NCBI RefSeq assembly: GCF_010015445.1
Contig: NC_053120.1
Coordinates: 6,950,114-7,014,113, forward strand
From: Perca fluviatilis
Taxonomy: Eukaryota; Chordata; Actinopteri; Perciformes; Percidae
Direction: 5' to 3'
DNA length: 64,000 bases
Made by a program: the position numbers and the translations under genes. Positions 22,743-34,511 of the stretch are shown piece by piece. The notes beneath the pieces were generated by a model. It did not search any database. It saw only the letters and a list, made by a program, of their open reading frames with translations, and was not told where the DNA came from. Position 1 is the first letter of the stretch. Every line of letters starts with the position of its first letter.

Positions 22743-22818
<76 letters not shown>

Positions 22819-24132
22819 GGACACAGCAGTGATGTAACCGCTGGGACTGTTTCAGTCAAGACTTGATTACTAACAAAAGAAATCCTCCAGAGTGAGGTCA
22901 TTACAGTGTTTTTGGGCTCTTTTTTTATGCTTTTGACACTTTAAAATGTTTGTCACTTTTTTCAACATTTTTATTTTTAAATTCATGGTCAATAAACCTA
23001 ATTTATGACATTATACCTACTTTTTTAGTTAAAAAAAAAAAGCCGAAATTATGAATTATTTGGACTAATAGTTAAGATCAAAGGATGTTGAGTAAATCAC
23101 ACTTAGGTTTATGTCAAAGTTTAGTCAGGATATGGTTTTAAAACCATTTAAACAGGTTTATAAAATTGAATAAAACACCCAAAATTCAATAAAAGTAATC
23201 ATTCATTTTACGTGCAAAGATCGTTGTATGGGTTCCATACAACGTACATCCATGTTGTTTTTGGGCATTTTAGTTAAAAGAAACCCATATTTCTGATATA
23301 AAAACATTGAAAATGGGTCGTACGTACAATAGCGTGTACGTTTAGTTTTAGATCTTTTTAATCTGTGAACTGAGCTCTTTAAAAAAGGGTCAGTTCAATC
23401 AGTTTACAAACCCATTTTTAGTGGCATCCAGCGATGCAGTTTGAGTGCTATGTGACGCCCTTTGATACATTATCTCTAAGATTTCTCCTGACAACCCAAT
23501 AAAGTTGAATGGGTTAGTTTTATAATCAGTTCATCTAGAGCTGAAATGATTAGTCCACAGTCCATTATTACTTTTATTTTTAAAGCAAAAACACCTAGTA
23601 TTCACTTGTCCAGCATGCCAATTGTAATGATACAGTGCTTTTCTTTGTCGTGTGTGATATGGAATAAAAAATTTGGGGTTTTTAGATGGTTCGCCGGACA
23701 CACAGGACTATTTGAAGGCATCAACCTTTGGACATTTACAAATAATTAAAGGGGTGATAGAATGCAAAACCGATTTTACCTTGTCATAGTTGAAAAATGA
23801 CAGTTTGGAGGGTAAATAGGACATACATAGAACCTCTAAATCCCATTGACACCTCTTTGCTCTGCTAATCTCACTATTTGAAACTGCCTCTGAAAACGGG
23901 CGAATCTCAACAAAGCTAAAAGTTGACGTCAACTCGGTGGCGCCTCTTTATTTGGCTCTAGTCTCTACCTTTGTCAAGTTCCAACATTTACAGGCTACAC
24001 AACTGACCTGAGGTCAGCTTATGCTATTTGGTTATTTGCGTAAACTGACATTTCAACCTCTCCGTTTTCAAAAATAACATCGTGCACAGCTGTCAGTTTT
24101 CAGAAAAGTGTTCGTTTACACGTACCTGTATG

Positions 24133-24189
<57 letters not shown>

Positions 24190-24718
24190 CAATGTCGTCA
24201 AGAGCACGCCAGACCTGTAGGTGGCGGTGTAACGAGAAGCTCAAGCCCACGTTAGCCAATCAGAATCCCGAAAATGTCAACAACAGCAACCAATCACACC
24301 TCTCTCCCTCTCCCTCTCTCTCTCTCTCTCTCGGCTGCCTAAACCTCCGTTTGTCTCAGTTTACGTGCAAACGAAAATTACAAAAATCTCCACTCTGGCC
24401 AGAGTTTTTAGAAAGACTCGTTTTCAGAAAGACTCGTTTTCAGAGGCGAATTCTCCGTTTGCGTGTAAACGAAGGGCACAAATTAAGGGAAATGTCTCCG
24501 TTTGTAAAAATAACCATGTACGTGTAAACGGGGTTTGTCTTCTGAATCTAGGTCGCGCAGATCTCAGAAATGTTATACATTGTTCGTCCGCTATTTCATT
24601 ACTCACTTCTGAGACTTTTTTTATGCGTGAAATCAACTACGTAGAGGTCAAATATGGACCGTTTTATGTAAATTGATGTCTAATTGCAAATTTTGTCTGA
24701 CTGTGTGTGGCAGCTCAG
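21138..24718. other. Downstream region or last intron of the marveld3-like gene
   Basis: This holds repeat remnants (about 21180-21440 and 21596-21880), a (CA)n run (22748-22816), a hairpin (23222-23244), a repeat starting AAAGGGGTGATAGAATGC (about 23748-23960), a (TA)n run (about 24136-24184) and a motif set around CGTGTAAACG (24020-24530). No coding exon is convincing. Confidence 0.5.
22748..22816. repeat. (CA)n microsatellite
   Basis: About 34 CA units. Cysteine/valine or histidine/threonine frames across it are artefacts. Confidence 0.95.
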
Positions 24719-24793
24719 CAGGCTAACGTGACAGCGGCCGGTGCTGCCTCGCCGCCCGGCGTGTCCTCCTTCACAGACCCCGGCCTGCTGTGA
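24719..24793 (+). CDS. Candidate alternative last exon, plus strand
   Basis: After an acceptor GGCAGCTCAG, 24 codons read open to a TGA at 24791-24793, with unusually GC-rich text inside AT-rich DNA (start QANVTAAGAASPPGV, end FTDPGLL). It is followed by a 3' UTR-like stretch with AATAAA at 25161. Phase 0 fits a splice from the internal donor after 21053 in the MARVEL exon, replacing the basic tail. It could instead be the last exon of an unrecognised gene. No homologue is known to me. Confidence 0.4.
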   Translation, partial: QANVTAAGAASPPGVSSFTDPGLL

Positions 24794-25185
24794 GCTAGAT
24801 GAAGCTCCGTCACGGCGGGCTCCATACCCGCGCAAAGTCACCGTTTCTGGGTTACTGGACTACCAAATGCCGAGGCCCTGACGGAGCTCCAGGGCCCGCA
24901 GCTCGCTGCTCTCCCTCCCCTCTTCCTGCTAAATCACAAGTTTTGTATTGTGGGTGGGTCTGCTACGCCTGCAACCAATGAAGCTTCATGTCATGTTTCA
25001 CATATACATATTGTGTATAGAGTGTGTGCACATATGCTCAAATGTATATTTGTTCCTTTGTGTGAGATCATCAAGTCGATCGCTGTAAGCTTCTATTGCT
25101 CTCCACTGTGCTGCAGTGGGGGCAGAAGTTTAAGAAGCTAAATATCTCTAATTCTTGTCAAATAAAACTATCTGCCTGGCTAGGT
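24794..25185 (+). other. Candidate 3' UTR with poly(A) signal at 25161-25166
   Basis: The sequence downstream of the candidate last exon runs to GTCAAATAAAACTATC. It is not obviously repetitive, as expected of a 3' UTR. A cleavage site about 15-20 nt after the AATAAA would place the transcript end near 25185. Confidence 0.4.
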
Positions 25186-26123
25186 ACCGAAATACGGTGA
25201 GAAAATGTTTGTTTATGTTGTAATATGTGTTAACAAAGCCTTCAAAAGATCTGGACAAACTAAACATAACCGATGGCTGCACAAAGTATCCCCCCCCTCC
25301 CCCCCCGCCCCTCCCAAAGAAGTCAAAGTCAACATGTTTTGGTTATCTGAAAACTTTTAATTTATTATATAGCAAAAGTAGCTCTCTTGTGTGATTTGCC
25401 ATTATCAAGAAGTATGTAACACTGTTCTGAGAACATTCATTTGAGCTGGTGGTAATAGCATCCCCCCCCTCCCCGTTCAGCATTTACTCAGCACTGCAGC
25501 ACCACTCTGATCTCCGCTCCGCACCCCCACACCCCACTCCCCCGGGAACATAAACCTGGAGCATCAGCCTTTCCAAACAATCATCTTTTCTCTCAGAGAA
25601 TATTAGTACGCTTCAGTGACTAGGTCACGTTGAAGTGTTAAACTCCTAGGAGTTAGTTAAACAGTTGGACTAATTCTGACAAATGGAAGGCCGCCAGCCG
25701 CGGCGAGCAGGGGGCCACGTCTGCTACAACACCAAAACACTACGGTCCGTATCTCCAAAAGTACCATTCAATACCTCCAAAGTCTAATCAAAAAAAGCAT
25801 TCAAAGTGCTTCTTCAAATTCGAGATATGGTAAAAAAATCTATTACATGTGATTGGAGATTTAATCAACATAAAGTGTTATAAAAAATTGCATTGCGTTT
25901 CAAGGTCGAAAATAAAAGTAACAAAAAAACTCCATAACCCCAAAAAACCCCAGTCTCTCTGGTCCAGAGGTTTTAGGAGGGAGCGGTAGAACTTAATGCA
26001 GGGCAGAGGATCAAGACCGGGAGTCCTGATTCCACAGTTCTCCATCTGAAACCCTGGATTAAAGGTCGACAGCAGCTGTTGTGGGAGGGGGAGGGGGGGG
26101 AGGGGTGTGGGGGGGGGCAGAAG
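25186..26123 (-). other. Convergent 3' region; probable PHLPP1 3' UTR
   Basis: This is the stretch between the plus-strand poly(A) signal and the PHLPP1 stop. Immediately after the stop (26084-26118) the PHLPP1 mRNA strand is a nearly pure C tract. Other C-rich plus-strand patches are at about 25290-25315 and 25461-25474. No exon is seen. Confidence 0.5.
25361..25366 (-). terminator. phlpp1: Candidate PHLPP1 poly(A) signal
   Basis: AATAAA on the minus strand, about 760 nt past the stop codon. It is the best-placed signal I see, and would leave about 0.2 kb between the ends of the two convergent genes. Confidence 0.35.
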
Positions 26124-27271
26124 TTAGAGTGGTGTGATGAAATAGTCTGCAGGTTTCTGGTAGCTGTGTGCTTGCTGGTTGTGTGTTTGAATCTGTTCTT
26201 GCTGCTGCTGCTGCTGGATGATCTGCCGGACCTCCTCCTCCAGCTCTGGGGGGACGATGAGCTGGTCGTCGGGGTCCGGCTGGGCGGGGGCGTTGAAGTA
26301 GCCCCCCTGCTTCCTGACGGGGGCGTCGCCCGCCTCCTCTATGCGGTCCTGGTTCCTTCCTTGGCAGGCCACGGAGCCGTTGGCGCGAGCCCTGCGGCCC
26401 AGCGTCCCTGACTGGGCCTCGCCGCCGAGGCAGGGAGACGAGGGAGGGACGGGGGAGGCAGACGGGGAGGAGAAGGGGAGAGACGAAGGCTCCGGACGCG
26501 AGGCCGCGGCGAGAGGGGGGGCGTTTGCGCTCGGTTGGGCGCTGGCGTGCGCTTGGGGCACCGGGCCGCCGTGGCGCTGCATGCAGTGGACGTCGGCCTC
26601 CACCTCCACGCGGCTGCCGTTTGAGAAGACGCCGGCGATGGGCTCTTCGTCCTCGCTGTCCACGCCGTTGTCGGACAGCGCTCCGGAGAACTGCCTGTGG
26701 AAGCTCCCGCCGCCGTAGGCCGGTCTCCGCGCGCCGGCCCGCCCCGGCGGGTTCGGCTGTGACGGAAGCGGCTCGGTCTGGGGCGGCGGATCCTCCGAGG
26801 ACGCCGTGGACCCCACCTCGCTGCTCATCTCGGACGTGCTGAACTCGCTGCTCAGCTCGGGCCGCTCGCCGTTCGCGTAGGGGGCTCGCGCAGCGCTACG
26901 CCGGTAGGTGTGCGGCGCGCCGCTCGGCCGGGGGCCGCGCGGGCGGGGCGAGGCTCGCAGAAACAGCAGCAGTCCTCCTCCGTGATGCTGAGCTGGACGA
27001 CCACGGCGCTGAGGCTGTCGGAGCAGCCGTAGCTCTGAGCCAGGGTGACCAGCTTCTTGGCGGCAGCCAGAGCGTCCGGCACATTCCTGACCGCGTCCAC
27101 CGCCTCGCCGGGAGACAACATGTCCCACAGGCCCCGGCTGCCCAGGAGGAAGAACTCGTCCTGCGGGGTGAGGGTCACCGTGGAGACGTACGGTCTGGGG
27201 GTCACAGACGGGCAAAGGAAGGAGTAACCCATCATTCTGGTGGAGTCCGTGACGCCACTGACCTTGTTGTC
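26124..27271 (-). CDS. phlpp1: phlpp1 exon 17 (PP2C end and C-terminal tail; frameshifted)
   Basis: It starts after CTTCTGCAG with [20 protein letters not shown]. One frame carries the PP2C end to [18 protein letters not shown] and meets a stop at 26852-26854. A second frame carries the tail ([61 protein letters not shown]). The change of frame falls in a very GC-rich patch at about 26855-26970, too short for an intron. Confidence 0.88.
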
Positions 27272-30200
27272 CTGCAGAAGAGAGGGACAAAGGACATTTT
27301 AGGGCTTTATTTTTTCACGTGCTGCAACTACTAATGATGTTTGTTATCCGCTAATCTATTACAGTAAACTGACGCGGTCAGACTCAGATTCTAGTCAGAA
27401 TCTGAGTCAGATGCTGCTCCGCTGGGCTGGGATTATGGGGCGTGTTTCAACCCAACCAGGAAAGAAAAGGCCTCGGCACTCAATTGGATAGACCTACAAC
27501 CAATCAGAGCAACGGATAGACCTACAACCAATCAGAGCAACAGATAGACCTACAACCAATCAGAGCAACGGATAGACCTACAACCAATCAGAGCAACAGA
27601 TAGACCTACAACCAATCAGAGCAACAGATAGACCTACAACCAACCACCTGACAATTTGATTGGTCCGAACAGCTCTGGTTGGAGCATAGTTGCTCCACAA
27701 CGGATCAAGTCCAGACCGAACTTCCCAACCTCAAATGTTGTGGGCGGGGCTAAGTTCAGCTGGCATCCAGGCTACTATCAGTCAGTCCCTCCAGAAAAAC
27801 GCGATTATGCGATCGCATAATTCAATGCATAATCAGCCAAAGTTCGCATATTTATGCGGGGGCTGCATTTTTTCAAATACGCCGCATAAATTGCCGATTT
27901 GTATGATTTCATAATCCCCGCATTTTCGTTATGAAAATGAACGTTATGAAGTGATGTAATTACGCGATGTGAACATCATCGAAAAGCAGGGTGTTTTTTT
28001 CTCCATTTCATCAAACCGCAGTTTTTGCAAGTTCCCGCAATTTCATCGCATAAAATTGCATGAATATCCCGCATATTCCATCGCATTTTTTAAGAAAACA
28101 TGCCGCACAATCAAGGATTTTTGCCCGCAACAATCACAAAAAAACACATTGCATTTTTCTGGAAGGACTGCACAGTGCTGAAACAATTAGGCGACTGACA
28201 GACAATTTAACTGGCAACTATTTCTGTACCGTTGGTCAAACAACATTAGAAATTTAAAGATGTTACCATGCCCTCTGGGAACTTTCAATGGCGTTTTTAA
28301 CTAAAACAAAAAATCCTAAAGGAAACACTGACTGCACCTTTAATCAGCTCATTGTTTCAGCTCTAGTGCACACAAATCACCATCGACAACACCTAAACCA
28401 TGAGTTGGTCGTCACCTCGGTGATGATGGCGTTGTGCTGCCGGACCCTCCGGTACTCCGGCTCCTCTTGGACGGTGTGAGTGGTGGAGAGTTGCATAGCT
28501 TTACCGTCGCGGCACAAAACAGCCTGGCACCTGCCGACGTTGGCAGCCTTCAGGGTGAAGCAGCCGCCGTGCTCGCCGGGGGCAACCGGGTCGTGTCTGA
28601 TGTGGCATAGAGCCGCTGAGCCGCCCATCCTCTGGCCCGCTGTGCCCAGTTTCCTGCAGGGGAGCAACATATGATCAACACATCCCTACAATGGGCTGTG
28701 GAAGTATTCAGGGTAGGGCTGCACGATAGGAGGAAAATATGTGATATATAACGTTGTTGAATATCACGATAACGATATTACTTGCGATATTAAAAGTGTA
28801 TTCAGTTCTGCTCTCAGTATTCTTCTAAAATACAACAAATTGCTTGTTGTATTTAAAACAATGAAAGGAAAGCTTTCCAACATTCTTTTATTGAACAAAT
28901 GGATGCATTATATTGAATATAAAAAGGCACCAAAAAAAACAATAAAAAATACATTTTAATGTGCAGTTTTCTACTGATATTTTCTTTCGCGATACATCGT
29001 AGCCTTTCACGATGCGTATATTGAATATATATAAAACGGCCGATATTGTGCAGCCCTAATTCAGGGGGGATGGCCAGTGCCGCTCAAGGAATTCTAAAAG
29101 CTGCGTGTTTACCTTTGCATGGTGAGGAAAGTGTTGGTCATGTAATCCTCCTGCCTCTGGCCCCTCTGAAGCTCTTCTGCTAGCACGTCTCCCATGGTGC
29201 ACTGCAGCAGGTAAGGCACCTCGACGTTCTTGTCTCCGTCAAAAACTCCGTACAGAGCTTCACGAATCCCGCAGAAGCTGTCCAGGGCCAGAGCAGCCAC
29301 GCACAGCCTGAGAACACCCACGAGATCAACAGGTTACTACGGCTGCAGCGGCTCGAGTAGTAGTAGGACTGGGTATCGTTCAAAAAGGGTCGATACCGAC
29401 ACCAACGCTGTGACTCCGATACCGGTTCCTGAATAGGAATGGGCCGGTTAGCGGTTTCACGGTATACCGCAGTTTGAAAAAGTCACGGTTTGAAGATCTT
29501 ATTGCAAGACTAAATGATGGTAGGGGCAAATTCTACCAGGTCTGGTCTCATTTCCTGTATTTTATTCTATTTGAACTGACTGGTGCCCCATAATTAATAT
29601 TATCAAACCTAATTCAAACTCAGCCTCAAACCTTTTTATTTTTTTTCCTATTTTACTTATTTATGTTTTAATTCTGTCATACCGTTCTGAAGGTATGAGC
29701 TGTTTTGAGTCTTAAAGGACAGAAAGTGCAGTTTAGAAATTCTTCTCCCTGCCAGTGTGCAGCAGTGCATTTAAAAATAAAATATTTTTCAAAAATAATA
29801 CATTTATAGCTGTAACTGCAATACCGTGATATTTTTGCTGAAGGTTATCATACAGTCAGAATCTCATACCGGCCCATGCCTATTGCTGAACGATACGTTT
29901 TTCGATAAAATTTTTATAAAATCCATTTTTAGCCCCGTCTCTGCGTAATGAAGAGTTTTTCCTGCATGTCTCTATGACGTGTAACGTTAGACAGCCAATC
30001 ACAAACATTATTAGATGTTAGTAGAAGTACGCTGTATGCTTATTGGCTCACTGACGCTGATGGGATTTACTCATTAGGTATTGAATGACGAGGCATTTTT
30101 CGATACTGGATACTAAGGAGGCAGTTTGGTCGGTGCCTAAAAATAATTTGGTGCCCAGCCCTATGTATCTGTGTCGAAACGTCATGGTACAGGGGTGGGG

Positions 30201-30599
30201 GGGAGTGACGGTCCGGTGCACGCAGAATGCACGCTATGTAGATTGCTGCGAGTAATGAGGAACCAATACAAGTGCAAGTTCTGCCCGGAAACCTTTAGCC
30301 AGCAATAGATGCTGAGTTAGCACAACAAGTGGATTGGCGTGCCAGTCTGTCACATTATGGCCAACGCAATACCACTCAAAGTTATTTATGTAGAATGGGG
30401 AGAACTCTGCCAAGGATATAGCTGAGCAAAACATCCCTGCCTTCATCTAGTTTAGTTAGTTTTTTGGTTTATTTTGAACATGTAAAAAAAAAAAATACTT
30501 ATTGTAAGTGATTCAAACAAGAAATTCCCATGTTCAAAAAGGAGTAGGAAGAATAAATAAATAAAAAAACACACACACACACACACACACACAAAAAAA

Positions 30600-30681
<82 letters not shown>

Positions 30682-32313
30682 GAGTAAGTCTTAATTTACA
30701 TGTGTGAATGGTTCAGCAACTGCACATCTGCAACTGGTCCAGAATGCAGCAGCTAGCCTTCTAACCAACCCACTAAAACACGAGTATAGTCCTGGTTGCA
30801 ATGCAGTGACTTTCACTACATTCTAAAACATGTCAGATCTTGTTAATGTCCTTATAAAGCTTTGAGGGTTTGGCCATTTCGTGTTTGTTTTTTTCCTGTC
30901 TTTTTTTTAACTCCATATCCGTTTCAGCAGTCAGATCTGCACCGACACACATCTGCTGACGGAACGGGTTTAAAGCTTTGCTGTCCAGACTAAAACATGT
31001 CATGCTTTTACTGTTCAGCTGTAACACCAATAATGTATGTCTGTATAAATTGGCATTTCTATAATTTTGTTTAATGCAGTTTTCTATGCAAATTTTGTAT
31101 TTTATTACTATGGTTATTGTATTCGATTTTTTTGTGTATATGAGGGCTTGGCAATAGGGAGAAAATCAGATATCACAATATTCTTGACCAAATACATCGA
31201 TATCGATATTGCGGCGATATTCTAGGGTTGACAATTGGTGCTTTAACAAAATATCTTCACACTTAGATTTTAGATAAATAATCATCAGTAATGTGGACAT
31301 AATTCCTAAGTGGGGAAAAGGCAAATAATAGAACAGTTACAACAGTCTGGTAAGTTCAGAAATGTACATCACTTTACTGTAATGCAGCCTTTAAAACCAG
31401 GAAAAGACATCACTTATGTCATATCACGATATCACGATATCCAAAATCTAAGACGATATCTAGTCTCATATCACGATATCGATATATTGCCCAGCCCTAG
31501 TGTATATTCTAAAAGCACTCTGAAACACAAAGAGAGGGGGGGAGGACTGACTTGTTTTTGACCCCAGAGGCCTCGGTGTAGCCGTGGCTCCAGACTGCCG
31601 GGGCCCCGTGGCTCTCACTCACACACGGAGCTGAAGGGGATGGATCCACCCTGAAACATTTGATATTACTGCAGGGAGCAGTCAGAAAGGAAAGAAAGAC
31701 AAAAGGATCAGCCAGTTGGTTTTAATAAGTCAACTTTTTTTTTTCCTCCATAGATTATGTATCATTATTATGTAAGCACTGCAGGATCCATGAGGCTCAT
31801 ACTTGAGGAGCTCCAGGCTCTTGTGGTCCAGGTTGAGGCGAGGGTTGCCTGTGAGGTCCAGCTCCTGAAGCTTCTGGGGAAGCGTCTCTGGCAGAGTGAC
31901 CTCAGTCAGCTCGTTGCAGCTCAAGTCGACACACTGAGGAAGCACAGCGCAGAGTGAGAGACGGACAAAGGGTCGGTTCACGTGGCTTTCCATCTAGGGC
32001 ACGGCTACAGATTTACATCAGACCTAGTGATTCGCTTGTTCTCAGGTGTTCTGTTCAGTGTCCACTGAAAGAAAGTTTGTATGTCCCCCAACGCTCGCTA
32101 ATAACAAAAGCTTCTGACCAAGGAGTTTCTTGCATCAATACAGAATATGATGCACCTTCAAATTTACACAGGCAGGCAGACAGACAGACAGACAGGCAGA
32201 CAGCCTTCTTGTTCCGTTGCAGCATACATAACAAGTTGACCTTGCTCTGTCTCCAGCATTGTTCTCCATTTCTCTGACGCAAATGATGGCTCCCTTTTCT
32301 CTCTTTAACTCTG

Positions 32314-32406
<93 letters not shown>

Positions 32407-34339
32407 ATCATTTGGGTTCAGAGAAAGGAAGAGATTGGGGAGTTACTAGCAGAATACAAAGGATTTCTTGATTTAGCTAAACCCAATAAAAGGTGAACAC
32501 AGAGGTAGACAGAGAGACATAAAAAGGGAAGAAGAAGCACGACTTTTGTCATCAGAGTAAAATGACGCTGAGATTCATCCTTATTTTCCCAACCTAATTC
32601 CGCAAGGCACCTAACTGGGACAACAGCTAATAGCCATATGTACGTGTGGATGTGTGCCTAGAAAAAAGAAAGAAAAATACGACAGCTAAATGAATGAAAG
32701 GAATGGTTGCCTAAGATACCTGCGTATATCAGACTAACCTTGATCTCGGGCAGCTGGAGAACCTCAGGGAACGCGTTGATGCAGTTGGAGTGGGCCGACA
32801 GTGTGTGCATACGCTGGCAGCTGAGGATGGTGGTGGGCACGGCCCTCAGTCTGTTGCCGCTCAGGTCCAGCTCCTCCAGCTGCTCCAGTCGGGCCAGTTT
32901 ACTGCAGGAGGTGGAGGTACGGTTGTATCAGAGCGCTGGCACCGCACATTTTATTTTTGGAAACCACATTCATCAGACTCATCTCTCGTGACCTAAACCT
33001 GAGTCTGACGCAAGGCTGTGATTTTACACTGGGCGATAATGTAAAACGTACCATGCTTTTTAGGATGAGGGCAGCTCATAAAAGCAAAAGGATGAGGGCG
33101 GTGCTTAGCGCCGGACAGAGTCACGGCGCCTCTGCAAAATAGTCTCGGGAAGGAACTTGTTTTGGTGGAACGTGCTCGTTCAAAAGTTGTTTTAGTCGTG
33201 CAACAGAAAACTCAGATTGGACAGATAGTCTAGCTAGCTGTCTGGATTTACCCTGCAGAGATCTGAGGAGCAGTTAACCATAGTCCTCAGAAATCCACCG
33301 GAGTTTAGAACGCCAACACAAAGAAAGCAGAAGGTAACGGACATCTGGCCGAAAAGAATTTCCAGCGGCGACGGAGCAATCCCAGAAGTGGAACGTCGTG
33401 GATATAGACTGTTTTGTATGTGTATGTAAGCTTGGGCGGGCCTAAAAGCATACAAGCAAACTTGTGTGATGTTCTGCAACCGCACAAAGCCAGAGGTCGC
33501 GTCACACCTCAGTGTGTTTTGGGAAACCTAAACCTCCCAAACTACACTTTAATAACTCTACTGAACACTCCGGAGGGTCCCAGTGTGTCTACGTGTGAGT
33601 TTTCTGTTTATTATTTGAATTTACTGTATTCAATGCAGCAAAATAAAAAAATAAAAAAAAGGTATGAAATGTATTGATTTACTCTTTTGCATGCTTCAGT
33701 TCATATGCAGTCCTGTTATTTTACCTGGCAGTGAAGGTCTGCAGCTGGTTGTAGGCGAGGTGCAGCACCCTGAGGTGGCCGTGTCCCGTCAGCAGAGGGA
33801 CACACTTGTCCGTCAAGCTGTTGCTGGTCACGTAGAGCTCCTCCAGGCTGCTGAAGCTGTCGTCTGTTAGGCTGGCTGCAGGGAGGTTCTCCAGCTTATT
33901 GGCTGACACGTTTAAGTATCTCAAGCTGCCACAAAATCCCAGCAGAGAATTTAAACTTAGTACTTGAACAAATTACTTGACAAAAATAAAAAGCGACAGA
34001 TGGGAAGGGAAGAAATAGGGATAGATAGATGTGAAGGAAAGATTTGAAAAACACACAGGTGTGAAGGATGAAAATACCCACGGAAAGAATGAATAGTGAA
34101 AAGAAAAAGAAATGTTCACCTCTGTGCTTTGATGAACAGGTTGTGTGGAAGCTCGGTCAAATGGTTGTGCTGGAGGTCCAGGACCTCCAGCTGGGATCTC
34201 TCCAGCCTCTCAGCCAGCAGACACACTTGGTTCCAGCCTGCCAGCAGTTTTCTCAGGCTTCCACTGGACAGCAGTCTACGCAACACAAACACAGCGAGCT
34301 CAGTGTCTCTCTCTCTCTCTCTCTACGCAACACAAACAC

Positions 34340-34406
<67 letters not shown>

Positions 34407-34418
34407 CAACCCACACAC

Positions 34419-34511
<93 letters not shown>

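Noticed and set aside
22639..22813. Minus-strand exon MAARKPLERTERPKNQQEL
   Set aside because: Short, flanked by a CA repeat and a repeat-associated GGGGGCGCC motif; no acceptor or partner exon.
22577..22837. Open frames of repeated Cys-Val or His-Thr across (CA)n and similar tracts (also near 30452, 32135, 51377)
   Set aside because: They are translations of dinucleotide repeats with no conserved sequence or splice context.
26855..26970. A small intron to explain the phlpp1 frame change
   Set aside because: There is no usable GT..AG pair of sensible length in this GC-rich stretch.
26079..27235. Plus-strand and third-frame proteins opposite phlpp1 exon 17
   Set aside because: Compositional shadows rich in Arg/Pro. 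Only the two minus-strand frames carry family motifs.
27486..27646. CRISPR-like array
   Set aside because: Units are contiguous with no spacers and lie in a vertebrate intron.
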